From NCBI GenBank assembly GCA_023101885.1, contig JALPQD010000404.1:1270470-1334469 (forward strand): a DNA stretch of 64,000 nt. Direction: 5' to 3'. The translations under genes and the position numbers were made by a program. Below the pieces are notes generated by a model. The model searched no databases. It was not told the origin of the DNA and worked only from the letters and a program-made list of their open reading frames with translations. This document shows, piece by piece, positions 9,603-21,480 of the stretch; position 1 is the stretch's first letter, and each line of letters opens with the position of its first letter. This stretch comes from Typhlomys cinereus (taxonomy: Eukaryota; Chordata; Mammalia; Rodentia; Platacanthomyidae).

Positions 9603-12399
9603 ATGTCCAGAATTAAAAATAATTTCTCCATTATAACATTAAATGTCAATGGAATTAACTCACCAATCAAGAGACACAGATTAAAAACTTGGAATAAAAA
9701 CCATAACCCATCAATCTGCTGCCTGCAGGAAACTGATCTCAACACAAAAGATAGGCACAACCTAAAAATAAAAGGCTGGTCAAAAATTCTGCAAGCTAAT
9801 GCAACCAGGAAACAGGAAGGTGTAGCCAATATGCTACCAGACAAAGTGGAATTCAAACCAAAAAAAATCATAAGAGACACAGATGGATACTACATTTTAG
9901 TCACAGGTATAATTCACCAAGAAGACTTCACAATACTGAACATATATGCACACAATACGGGCCCATTCACATTCATTAATCAACCCTACAGCGTCTAAAG
10001 CAAGAAATCAACCCCTAAACGATAATTCTTGGTGATTTCAATACTGCCCTATCAACGTGGGATAGATCAACAGGTCAAAAGCTTAATAGAGACACCTTGG
10101 AACATATCAAACACTTACTGAAATGGACCTTACAGATCTTTATCGAACTATTCTTTCACACACCAAAAAATACACTTTTTTTCTCAGCAGCACATGGAAT
10201 TTTCCCCAAAATATATCAAATATTGGGCCACAAAACTAATCTCCACATATACAGGAAACTTGAAATTCTAGCCTGTACCCTATCAGACTGCCATGGTCTA
10301 AAGCTTGACATCTACAACACAACAAACAACAGAAAATTCACTAAATCCTAGAAACTTAACACTATGATGTTGAATGAGAATTGGATTCAGGAATAAATTA
10401 AAAAGGAAATTCGAGATTTTCTGGAAGTGAACAATATTGAAAATACAACTTAAAAAATCTTTGGGGCACAATGAAAGCTGTCCTAAGAGGTAAGTTCATA
10501 GCTCTTAATGTCTAAATCAAAAAAATGGAAACATCACAAATAAATAACTTTACAATGCAGTTAAAACTTTAGAAACTCTGATTCCAAAAGCAGTAGAAGA
10601 GAGGAGATTAGCAAAATAAGGGAATAAAGATCTCAAATTGAGATTAGGAAAATAATACCGAGAATCAACCAGTCAAAAAGCTGGTTTTTGAAAAAAATCA
10701 ATAAGATTGATACACCCCTGGATAAATTAACCAAAAGCAAGAGAGAGAAAACACAAATTAGCAAAATTAGAAATGAAAAAGGAGTTATCACTACTGATAC
10801 CCAAGAAATTCAGAGTATTATATCATCATATTTCAAAAACTTATACTCTGTGAAATTTGACAATACAAAAGAAATGGAAGAATTCCTAAGTAAGCATAGC
10901 TTACCAAAATTGAATCGGTAAGTTGTGAGTTACTTAAATAGTCCTATAACATAAAAGGAAATCGATGAAGTAATCTCGAATCTTCCCACCAAAAAATGTC
11001 CTGGACCAGATGGATTCAGCACTGAGTTCTACCAGACATTTAAGGAGCTAATAACACCAATACTCCTTAAACTGTTCCATCAAATAGAAAAGGAAGGAAC
11101 ACTACCAAAGACTTTCTATGAAGCTAATATTGTCTTAATCCACAAACCTAAACACTTAAAAAAGAAATTATAAGTCAAACTCTCTGATGAACACAGAAGC
11201 AAATAATTCTCAACAAAGTCTTAGCAAATTGGATTCAAAAATACATCGAGAACATAATTCATGGGGATCAAGTCGGATTTATCCCCGGCACACAAGGTTT
11301 CTTCAACATATGCAAATCAATAAATGTAATTTACCATATAAACCAGTCCAAAATTTAAGACCACATATACTCTACATAGATGCTGCAAAAGCTTATGCCA
11401 AGATTCATCAGCCTTTTTTAATCAAAACCAGGGAAACAGCTGGAATATATACAACAAGCCAACAGCAAAGATAATACTCAATGGGAAAAAACTTAAGCAT
11501 TCTGGTTTCATTAAGGAACTACACAATGATGTCCACTCTCACCACTTATATTCAATATTGTACTTGAAGTCTTAGCTGGAGCTCTAAGACAAGAAAGGGA
11601 GACAACAGGGATTCAAATCGGCAAGGAAGAAGTCAAGTTAACTCTATTTGCAGATGACATGATCATATACCTGTGTGACCCTAAAAACTACACCAGAAAG
11701 CTCCTGGAACTAATACAGGAGTTCAATAGGGTGGCAGAATAAAAAATAAACATACAAAAATCAGTGGCCTTCCTATATGCCCGGGATGAAAGGAGTGAAA
11801 AAGCCCTGAGAGAAATCATCCCATTTACTATAGCCCCTAAAAAAATGAAATACCTTGGTATAAAACTAACCAAAGAAGTAAGAGACCTTTACAATGAAAA
11901 CTTTAAAACCCTAAAGAAAGAAATTGCAGAAGACACCAGAAGGTGGAAAGACCTCCCATGTTCCTGGATTGGCAGAATCAATATTATAAAAATGACCATC
12001 CTACCAGAGGCAATATACAGCTTCAATGCTATACCAATCAAAATCCCAAAGGAATTCTGTAAAGAGATTGATCAAACAATCTCAAAATTCATAGAGAAGC
12101 ACAAAAGACCCAGGAGAGCAAAAACAATCCTGAGTAACAAAAACACTACTGGAGGTATCACCATACCAAACCTTAATCTATACTTCAAATCCATAGTTAT
12201 AAAAATAGCCTGGTGCTGGCTCCAAAATAGACACACAGATCAATGTATAAAGGTTGAAGACCCATATATAAGCCCACACAATTACTGCCATTTGATCTTC
12301 AACAATGGGGCCCAAAAATCCAATTGAAAAAGAATAGCATCTTCAAGAAATGGTGCTGGCAAACCTGGATGTCTACATGCAGAAGATAAAAACTTGACC
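9603..12399 (+). pseudogene. L1-G ORF2 remnant; endonuclease N-terminus readable
   Basis: The frame opens at ATG 9603 and stays open for 131 codons. It shows the L1 endonuclease hallmarks: LNVNGINSPIK near residue 13, CCLQETDL near residue 39 (the family has a catalytic glutamate in this QE pair), and a NIYAHN-like motif near residue 112 where YAPN is usual. A later open block, 11764-12327 (187 codons), covers the region after the RT palm, including [18 protein letters not shown] and [13 protein letters not shown]. The region between is full of indels; motif B (usually [11 protein letters not shown]) is damaged near 11505-11540. It is non-functional. Confidence 0.87.
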
Positions 12400-13215
12400 C
12401 TGGTGGAGTTTTTGTGGTCACTCAGGTATAAGATCATGTCATCTGCAAATGGAGATAATTTGACTTCTTCCTTGCCAATTTGAATCCCTTTTATCTTTCG
12501 TTATTGTCTTATGGCCTCAACTAAAACATCAGGTACAATATGGAATAGAAGTGGTGAGAGTGGACAGTCTTGTCTAGTTCCTGATCGAAGCAGGAATGTT
12601 TCAAATTTATCCCCATGAAGTATAATCCTTTCTGTATGCTTGTTGTATACTGCTTTTAATGTTGATAAAGGTTCCTTCCATTCCAACTGTCTCTAGGATT
12701 TTGATCATAAAGGGCTGTTGGATCTTGTTAAAAGGTTTTCTTCATTTATCAAGAATATCATGTAGTCTTGAAATTTGGACTGGTTTATATGGTGAATTAT
12801 ATTTATTGATTTGTGTATTTGGAACCAACCTTGTATGCCTGAGATAAACCCTACTTGATCCCCGTGAATGATCTTTTTGATATGTTTTTGAATCCGATTT
12901 GCTAAGACTTTGTTGAGAATCTTTGCATCTGTGTTCATCAGAGAGATTGGCCTGTAGTTTCTTTTTTAAGTGTATCTTTATTAATTTTAGGGATTAAGAT
13001 GATGTTAGCTTCACAGAAAGAATTTGGTATTGTTCCTTCCTTTGCTATTTGATGGAACAGTTTAAGGAGTATTGGTGTTATTGACTCCTTAAATGTCTGG
13101 TAGAACTCTGTGCTGAATCCATCTGGTCCATGACATTTTTTGGTGGGAAGATTTGAGATTACTTCATCGATTTCCTCATATGTTATAGGACTATTTAAAT
13201 AATTCAGAACTTCTT
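12400..13215 (-). mobile_element. L1-H, 3'-side segment (ORF2 RT region)
   Basis: Minus-strand ORF2 RT sequence: 12501-12686 reads ...[17 protein letters not shown]... and 12705-12938 reads ...[26 protein letters not shown].... It continues on the far side of the SUV39H2 insertion at 15576. The 3' part of the element is missing at the 12400 junction. Confidence 0.9.
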
Positions 13216-15575
13216 TTTTTTTCCTTTGGCCAAGTTTGGTTTTATCACATCTAAAAAAAATCTTACATAAAATAAGTATCTGTTCAAATATAGATTACTT
13301 TTCAAGGACCTGCAGAAAATACAAAAATAATTAAATTTGGTGGAAATGCTAAAATGTCTTGAAATTGAAAGTAATGTAGTGTATGTTATCTTTCATTAGG
13401 TGCAGCTGCTCCAAGTATTTTATTCATTGTTCAGACAGAGATACTGAATATACATCAGGCCAAGTAGCACTTTCAAGAGTTCTATTTCCCCTGCCTCGAA
13501 CTCTAAAAGGTCTACTTAGTTCTACTGTCCAGTCTTTTCAAAGAAGTGTAATGATCAGCCATTTCTACAATTTTTTAGGAACTTTTTTCTCTATAGGATT
13601 AAAAAATCTTTAAGAATTCCTAGATCAGACACACAATCTTCATAATGGTTCATATTGCTTTAAAATATGAGATCGAGCTGAAATTAAACTTTTTACATTT
13701 AACTTTATACCTGAAATATATAATTAAGATGCCAATGTTTTAATGTGAAAATAGAGTAAAAACTCTGGCATTACTTGTCTCAAATTTTGAGATCAGCGAG
13801 TATTAAACAGGAACAATACAGTAACAAAAATAAAATTTGTCCACTTGCCCAAACTGAGTTATCTGCTTCTTTGAGTCAAGGTGAACTGCTTTTGTTCATA
13901 TCACAAAACATAATTGCATTACTTGAAGACTTTTCAAATACTAAAGGGGGCCCTTGTCTATTCACAGATGTCTTCATTTAAGCATATGCTGAGTTACAAA
14001 TAGTTTGGTATCTAGCCACCAAATAAACATGCTTCAAAAATTGTGTATGTGACCCTACATCTCTCCCAAGGCAACAGTAATGTATTTGGCAAATGTGTGG
14101 AGATATGAAGCATACATCACTAATCTTGACATTATGGAGGAAGAGTCCCAAATACTTTTTATGCTGTTAACATCAGAAAAAAAACAAACAAACATGCATT
14201 CTCATCAGCTCTCTTTCCTGACAGTTCAGTTGAGGTAACCTCGGGAAGTACCTGCTCCACATCTACATACAGTTCTGACCCTCTTTTTTGCAGGGCTGTG
14301 GTCAATAGAATCCGAAGATAATTCTCCAGAACCTTTCATTTGATAATCAAAAGTCAGCTCTTCTCCAGCCCCTATGGTTCTTGTGGAAAATAATGCTATT
14401 CTGGGAAGACGAGTGTCGAGGTTATCAATGAAAACATTAAACACTTGAAGGTTTGGGTCACAACTATGATTCACAAAATGAGATACGTTTCCATATCGAG
14501 CTGCATCCACTGTGAATTCATCAGATTCGTAGTCTAGATCAAATAGATACGTGATTCCTCTGTTGTCCTATAACTGCCCCCATCGTTCGGCTTCTTCACT
14601 TGTGATCACCTCTCCAACATACTCCATGACAAAACTCATTCTTTAAATCTTCACAAGGGTTTTCACACCCCATCCACAGCCATTGCTAGTTCGAAAGATG
14701 CACAGTGAATACTGTGTGCCTTTTAGTACAATCCTATTTGGACAATCAGGTCCACATCGGCACCTTGAATTGCATTCATAGATGGGAGTTCCAGGTTGGA
14801 TTCTAATTTGCTGGTTCTTATTATAAGCCAAAACCACTCCAGCTTCAGCAGGACAACACTTCTCAAAGAAGCAATTTGAGCATGAACAACCAAAGGTAGC
14901 TTCACTGTCTAAGTTGATTCCAGGAGTTGGCTTGTATTCATTAATGTAGTAAAAGTCTGAAGGTGGGCCCTCCAAGTCAACAGTATTTTCAACAAATATT
15001 ATACCTTTGTGATTCTTCCTTCTGTTGAGGTCATCTTGCCATCTCTGAAGAGCTATTCTTTGTTTAGCTTTCTTTACTATGTATTCAGCAATGGCACGGT
15101 TCAAAGTTTTGTTATTATTGTCTTTTGGAATGATTGCTTTGCCTTTCTTTACCAGAGATAAATAATTATGCTTGTCATTAGAAAATTGCTGAAGAAGTAA
15201 TGGACACTTGAGATTTTTCAAAGGTTCCCAAGTGTTTGTAGAATCTGGCCATCCTTTCCATTTTACAAGACAATATTCCATATCCTTTACTACCTTGTAG
15301 TCACACAAGTATTCCACTTCATAATTGTTTAGATTCCTTTTGATGATTCCAACCGATTTACATGTGAGCTTTTCTTTTCTACATAATTCCTGAAGAGTAT
15401 CAAGTGAAACTAGGCAAGGCACACACCAGGCTCGCCACACGGCCCCGGTTGGCCCCGAGCCCCTCGGAGCTCGCCCGGGAGGCCGAAGAGCAGGGACAAG
15501 AGCGCGGCAGCCTCACCTCTCCGTGCCTCGGCTCCTGCCGTCACCATGTTGTGGAGCTTTAATTCAGAACTTCTT
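13200..15575 (-). repeat. 16-bp target-site duplication flanking the SUV39H2 retrocopy
   Basis: TAATTCAGAACTTCTT is present at 13200-13215 and 15560-15575. The T run at 13211-13222 is the retrocopy's poly(A) tail in the opposite sense. The two half-sites belong to continuous L1-H ORF2 sequence, so the insertion is younger than L1-H. Confidence 0.95.
13216..15559 (-). pseudogene. SUV39H2: Processed pseudogene of SUV39H2 (histone H3K9 methyltransferase)
   Basis: The parent enzyme trimethylates histone H3 lysine 9 in heterochromatin. The copy is intronless and runs from about 12 bases before an ATG (15545-15547) to a T-run (poly(A)) at 13216, with about 1 kb of 3' UTR. Readable in order: chromodomain (VEYLCDYKVVKDMEYCLVKW near 15330-15240), pre-SET cysteine cluster (CNSRCRCGPDCPN), SET core ([11 protein letters not shown] and GEELTFDYQ) and post-SET. 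Defects: in-frame TAA at 14643-14645, TAG at 14568-14570, and loss of a post-SET zinc cysteine (CGAGTS where CGAVTC is usual). The ATG at 15547 is out of frame with the chromodomain frame (14643-15440); about 100 bp of GC-rich sequence between them suggests a longer N-terminus like that of the mouse protein, now frameshifted. Confidence 0.96.
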
Positions 15576-18500
15576 GATTCAAGTTAGTTAAGTTGTGCTT
15601 ACTTAGGAATTTGCCCATGTCTTTTGTGTTGTCATATTTCAGAGTATAAATTTTTGAAATATGATGTTATAATTCTCTGGATTTCTTTGGTATCAGTAGT
15701 GATATCTCCATTTTCATTTTTAATTTTGTTAAATTGGGTTTTCTCTCTCCTGCTTTTGGTTAATTTATCTAGGGGTGTATCAATCTTATTGTTTTTTTCA
15801 AAGAACCAGCTTTTTGACTGGTTGATTCTCTGCATCGTTTCCTTACCTCAATTTCGGATATTTCTCCCCTGATTTCGCTGATCTCCTCCTTTCTACTGCT
15901 TTTGGGATCAGATTGCTCTAGTTTCTCTAAAACTTTAAGCTGCATTGTTAAATTATGTAATTGTGATGTTTCCATTTTTTGATGTAGGCATTAAGAGCAT
16001 AAACTTGCATTTGAGGACAGCTTTCATTGTGTCCCAAAGATTTTGGTAAGTTGTATTTTCATTATCGTTCACTTCCAGGAAATCTTGAATTCCCTTTTTA
16101 ATTTATTCCTGAATCCAATTCTCTTTCAGCATCATAGAGTTAAGTTTCTCGGATTTAGTGTATTTTCTGTTGTTTGCTGTGTTGTGGATTTCAGGCTTTC
16201 TACGATGGTGGTCTGATGGAGTACAGGTTAGAATTTCAGCTTTCCTGTATATGTGGAGATTCATTTTGTTGCCCAATATGTGATCTATTTTGGAGAAAGT
16301 TCTATATTCTGTTGAGAAAAATGTGTATTCTTTGGTGCGTGTATGAAAAGTTTGATAAAGATCTGTAAGATCCATTTCAGAGTTTGTTTAAGTTTGATTA
16401 AGGGTTTGATTAAATTCCAAAGTGCATCTGTTAAGCTTTTGATCTGTTGATCTATCCCATGTTGAGAGGCTGGGTTTTAAATCCCCAAGAGTTATCGTTT
16501 TGGGGTTGATTTCTCGATTTAGATGCTGTAGGGTTTGCTTAATGAATGTGGAGGGGCCTTATTATGTGCATGTATGTTCAATATTGTGATGTCTTCCTGG
16601 TGAATTGTGCCTGTGAATACAATGTAGTATCCATCTGTATCTCTTATGATTTTTTTTTAGTTTGAAGTCCTCTTTGTCTGACAGCCTGATGGCTCCCCCT
16701 GCCTGTTTCTTGGTTCCATTACCTTACAGAATTTTGGACCAGCCTTTTATTTTTAGGATGTACCTGTCTTTTATGGTGAGATTAGTTTCCTGAAGGCAGC
16801 AGATTGATAGGTTGTGATTTTTAGATCCAAGCTTGTAATCTGTGTCTCTTGATCGATGAGTTAATTCCATTGACATTTAATGTTATAATGGAGAAATTAT
16901 TTTTAATTCTGGACATTCTTTATGTTTAGTAGCTTTTGTAAGTGTGTTATTTGGCTTTTAGATTTTGGTGTTATTATACTTCTCTTCTGTCCTCCTGGAT
17001 ATGCTTGTCTTTTTCTTCAAGCTTGAGTATAATTTGTAGCATTTTTTGATGGCCTGCTTTGGTATGTAAACTTTCAAGTTTTCTTTGTACTGGAAAACTT
17101 TTCTTTCTCCCTTGATCATGATGGGTAATTTTGCTGGGTATATCAGTCTGGGTTGACATTTTTGCTCATTTAATACTTGAAGTACAACTCTCCATGCCCT
17201 TCTTGCTTTTACTGTTTCCATTGAGAAGTCATTTTTATTTTAATAGGCTTACCTTTAAAAGTGACTTTTTTCCCTTGAATCTGTGAGCACCTTTTCTTTG
17301 TCTTGAATGTGGAGTGTTTTGACTATTATTTTCCATGGCGATTTTCTATTTTGGTCATATCTGTTTGGGGTGCGGAATGCCTCTTGTATTTAGATGGGCC
17401 TCTCATTCTTTAGATGAAGGAACTTTTCCTTGATGGTAATTTGAAACATTTCTTCAGGGGTTTTTATTTTGAGTTTCTTCCTCTGGTATTCCATGAATGC
17501 ACATGCTAGGCTACTTCAGGGTGTCCCATAACTCTGAATATTCCTCTCAAGTATCTTTTTGGCTTTAACAACCTCTTCCATTGAGCTGGTTAATACTCCC
17601 ACTTTGTTTTCAAGATCTGAAATTCTATTTTCTACCTCGTTAGTTCTCCTGATAAGACTCACTGTTGAGTTCTGGGTATAAGATAACTTGTCTTTTAGTT
17701 CAATTTTAAACTCTGTTTGAGACTGTTTTAACTGCTCTATGCCTATTTTCGTTTATTGAACTGTTTTTCTCAACTCCTCCAGGTGTCTATTGTGTTCCTA
17801 TTCAAAGTGGTTGATGCGGTTATTTAAGTCCTCCTGGATTTTCTCTTTCATAGTATTGATCATGGTGATGATCATGGTTTAAAGTCATTATCCTGGGCCT
17901 GGCTTTCTTGGCTATTTTCTGTGAATTTGTCTTGGTTTGAATCTATCATTATGGGTTTAATGCTTTCGGTGTCTTTTGTTTCTCATGGATCTGCATTTTG
18001 ACTTGGGCATTGTTGTTTTGTCTCTTAAGACCTTTTAGATTCTGTGTATTTTTGAATGAACTGATCTAGTTGATATTAATATTCTCTGGCAGTTATTGCT
18101 AGTGGTTGCTTTGCAGGTGGCTACATTTGTCTGTTATTATTTCCTGGGTGGGGGTATTAGGCTGTTATTATATCAATTATCAATTAAGATAGGTTTAGTA
18201 GACTGGAGGTGAATATTAGTGTGGTAGTGAACTTTTACAATTTAGTACCTTGATGATATGTGAGGGTGTGTGGTATAGTCCCTGAAGTTTTATATGGTTT
18301 GGAGGTGGCTATATAGAAAAGTTAATCTACAGGGATTGATAATCAAAAGAAGCAGGATGATAAAAAATGGTTTACTTATCTTTGGGCTGGCTATGAAGAA
18401 TCTCTCCCATGTGATAGAATTATTTTAGAGGACTTCAGATGTATGGTATTCATCCCCTAGTGCTTTGCTTGGGTTTTCTTTGTATTCTGTTGGTTTCTGA

Positions 18501-18712
18501 AGAGCAGTGTGTCCTTCCTGAGAAGCAGGGTGACCTGAAGCTTCCAGGGTGGCTGGTGCTGGCATGCTAGCTGTGCACCTCACACGGGACCCGGGGAGTG
18601 GTTTAGAGTTCCAGCCAACCCCAGGCAGGAGGAGCTGGGAGGGGCTGGTGAGGATTACTTGAGAAGCAGAGTAACTGGAAGCATCCAGGCTGGGTGGGTG
18701 GGTAGAGCAGCA
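15576..18712 (-). mobile_element. L1-H, 5'-side segment (ORF2 N-terminal half, ORF1, 5' UTR)
   Basis: On the minus strand: 5' UTR from about 18712 to 18011, ORF1 ATG at 18008-18010, ORF2 ATG at 16914-16916. Open pieces include 17221-16958 (METVKARRAWRVVLQVLNEQ..., ORF1 C-terminal domain) and 16375-16103 (ORF2, endonuclease to linker). The 5' UTR has two diverged copies of a unit around CTGCTTCTCA(A/G) (near 18655 and 18520), about 135 bp apart, different from the monomers of the other L1s. A 23-base A-tract (18713-18735, plus strand) lies at its 5' edge. Confidence 0.9.
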
Positions 18713-18735
18713 AAAAAAAAAAAAAAAAAAAAAAA
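18713..18735 (+). repeat. A-tract at the 5' edge of L1-H
   Basis: An uninterrupted run of A on the plus strand. It could be the tail of a plus-strand retroposon whose body is no longer evident, or a simple repeat. No TSD that would decide was found. Confidence 0.6.
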
Positions 18736-20659
18736 GCTGCGATAAGTTCATTTCTATCATGGTAAATATCAATTTTCCTTCTAAATAAGGATTCATGTTC
18801 CTGAACGGTACACAGAATGGGCATTTTCAGAAGCAAAGTGAAAAATAACCATGTGAACAGCATATCAATAGAAGTGTCTGTAAAGCCAGAGTTCTTGTGG
18901 AGCTTGATACAGAGTGTCTGGAGGTACAGGAAAATCTAATGTGTTTTACTGACATCCATGTATATAATTTGCTGACTGATTGCTCCTTGCCACTTCCGGT
19001 GTAGGTTTCTTTCTGACAAGCATTGTGTCCTTCCCTAAAGAATTCTGAAACACATTCTCCCTTAGGCTTTGCATCTGAGGCTAAACATTCCAGATAAAAA
19101 CATTTTGAAGAATATGTTTGTGGAGAATATGCTAGCCACAGGCAGCAAGATTCCATTATAAATGGCAAGAATCCAGATGCCAACCTGAAATTCTCTGGGG
19201 TGGATTTTGCCAGAAGTATCCCTCAAGAGACTATTCAGGTGAATGTCTTCTTGGATGAAGGAAAGATCATGGATTAGAGGATGACAATGTAGGTGACAGA
19301 TGAATGTGCCAGAAAAGTTTCATGACAGGCATTGTAAGTACCAAGTACCAAGGTCTTTCTGGTCTCAAAAAGAGGAAAATAAATGTTAGTTTTAGTATCA
19401 AATTGTTAGAGTTACCAAACATAACTTTTATTATATATGCAGATCTGAAAACAAACCTTATATCAGTACATCAGAGAGTTTTTGTCTTATTTCTGTTAAT
19501 ACCATTTGTCATGGGGAGTTCACAACAGCCTTAATCACAGGACATAAACATCAACCCAACTGGAGGGAGATATAGAAGGTCATGATCATACACATGCCAG
19601 GAAATAGTGAAAGATGAAAATTTCAAATCTCAGAGTGGTTTGTACTCTAATCCATGTGGTGATCCTCTCTGGAAGACAGAAGGTAAACAGACTAGCCAGA
19701 AGTAAGAGAATGGCATACGCAAACCCACAACTGTGATGGTATCTGACATGTCTATTTGTGATGTACATTGTCAAATTCCAAACCCCAACTGTTAAAAACC
19801 CCATGTGGCCTTAAACATTTTAGATAAATAAAAGATACCCAATTTTGGGATGCTGTACAAATACACTTGTTAGGAATGATTCCAGAAATGTCTAAAAGAA
19901 AATTCAAGTCCAAAATTCTACTTCAGACCCAGACTGCCTTTGTCAGTTTGGATATTGAAGCCTGGAGATCAGTTTCATTCACGTAAAATTAGAATTTACG
20001 TTACAAGCTGACAAACACAGCAGGAGATGATATAATAGATAGAGAGAGACCAAACTTTGGTAGGAAGGAACATGTCCTGGCCAGGTGGATGAAAGTGAGA
20101 GATCTGCTTAAGCAACTTGGCATTGGTAGGCATACATGGATAGGCATGCTGCATGGCAAGTGAGTTTGCAACTCTTTCCAAAGTCCGCATATGGTGTATT
20201 CAGCTTCTTCATTTTTGGTGTTGGGGCAGACTATCTTACCAAGATGAACAAAGAATTGTAACTGGACAATATTAGTATAGAAATAAATCCTCTTGTCCCT
20301 CACAAGCAGACTTGTCATGAATTTATTAGTCACATGCAGACCAACTGAAACACTGGTTGAAATCAATAATCACAGAGGAAAACAGATGGGATTGATTTGA
20401 AGCAGAAAAAAGACTAAAAGTGGGTGTATTGACTGAGGGAAATATAAGGTGAAAATGGGAGAGGAAATCGAGGGCTATGAAAGCATACATGAAATTATCA
20501 AAGTGCATAGTGATCAAGAAATATAGAACAAAATGGGGAGCATATTGCTGGAACATGCATAGGGCAAAACAAAGGCTGGCAAACTTTGGTATCTCACCAT
20601 CAGGCAGGCAGGTTGATGACAACCTCTTCATTTGGGTTGTGGAGGAAATGTTCCCTAAA
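18736..20659. other. Unassigned sequence without a recognised gene
   Basis: Several short open frames exist on both strands (for example minus 19183-18827, 118 codons; minus 20664-20326, 112 codons). None shows a protein family I can name or a plausible exon with splice sites. It may be genuine non-repetitive flanking DNA or decayed elements. Confidence 0.4.
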
Positions 20660-20940
20660 ACCAAGTGCTAAACCAGTTGGACAGAGCCTGTATAGCTCTT
20701 AGGATGTGACATGACCTGGACCAGATTTGAGAAACTGCTCATCATAAACATATCCTGGAAGAGGAGATTGGAACCCAGCAGCTCTCTTTCTCTCCCTTTA
20801 CTGCCAGGTGGTGAGCTGTCTTCTCCACCATACTTCTGTGTTCATGATCTGCCTCACAACAGTCTTACAAATTATTGGGACAACCAACCATAGATTATAA
20901 ACCTCTGAGACTGTGAGCCATAGTACTGTTTTTGTCCTTT
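20660..20940 (+). mobile_element. Probable ERVL-MaLR LTR fragment
   Basis: The phrase AAACCTCTGAGACTGTGAGCC (about 20899-20920) resembles the 3' region of rodent MT/ORR1 LTRs, where a CTCTGAAACTGTGAGCC-type block precedes the AATAAA signal. The upstream 200 bp, with TTCTCCACCATACTTCTGTGTT, is consistent. The ends and the subfamily could not be fixed. Confidence 0.4.
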
Positions 20941-21130
20941 ACATTTATAAATCTACCATGTGTGTATGTGTATGCAATGTGTCTGCACATGTACATGTGC
21001 TTATGCTTTATGTGCTTCATGTTTGAAAGTCAGAAGACAACTTTCATGATTCTGTTCTCTTCTTCCATCATGTGGAAGTCAGGTTGATAAGTGCAGCGAC
21101 AGGCACTTTTATATCCTCCACCACTTCTCT
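20941..21130 (-). mobile_element. Possible B3-like SINE remnant with TG-rich tail
   Basis: A TG-rich stretch (20956-21002) is followed by GTTTGAAAGTCAGAAGACAACTTTCATGATTCTGTTCTCTTCTTCCATCATGTGG, shown here only as positions 21022-21075. That phrase is close to the antisense of rodent B3-type (B2-related) SINEs. The tRNA-like head is degraded. Confidence 0.45.
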
Positions 21131-21480
21131 GGATCTTTTTCTCCATTTTAATCATTAGTTTCAGTTTTTTCACAATGGTTAAAAATTTCTCAAAATCTAA
21201 AATAAAATTTTACCAACAGCTGCTAAGTAAGATGCAAAAAACTTTTGATGTTCTTTCAAACAGAAACTAGATTATAAAATAGCAACATGGATTGCATAGA
21301 TAAACATTGCATAAAAATCATAACCAAAATATTTTAAAAGAATATTCAATACATTTCATATAAATGTATGTCATCATCCTTATGATCCTTTGTATTTATT
21401 TCAGTTACAATATGCTCTCTTTCATTTAAAATTTTAGTTGAGTATTCATCATTTTCCATATTTTACTAAAGACATATCAG
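21131..21480. other. Unassigned AT-rich sequence
   Basis: I see no recognisable repeat, ORF or RNA in this stretch. Confidence 0.4.

Larger units (their letters stand above)
7649..12399 (+). mobile_element. L1-G: L1 from 5' UTR through ORF2 RT and part of the C-terminal region
   Basis: Order: GC-rich 5' UTR (7649-8495) with partly repeated blocks (CCAGGGACAGCAT/CCAGGGACAGCACC near 7688 and 7919), ORF1 (8496-about 9540), ORF2 (9603-12399). It lacks the last part of ORF2, the 3' UTR and poly(A). At 12398-12400 it meets the minus-strand L1-H. The 5' UTR is unlike those of L1-A, L1-H, L1-J and L1-K. Confidence 0.9.

Noticed and set aside
14226..15440. SUV39H2 as a functional intronless gene
   Set aside because: Two in-frame stops inside the SET region and a lost post-SET cysteine exclude an active enzyme.
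18713..18735. A-tract as the displaced poly(A) tail of L1-F after insertion of the L1-G/L1-H pair
   Set aside because: The terminal L1 bases (AATAATAAAAATG) are missing before the tract and no TSD fits the 5' side of L1-F.
18827..20664. Minus-strand frames of 112-121 codons between 18.8 and 20.7 kb, considered as vomeronasal or other receptor exons
   Set aside because: No V1R or V2R motif, no convincing splice sites and no family match could be named.
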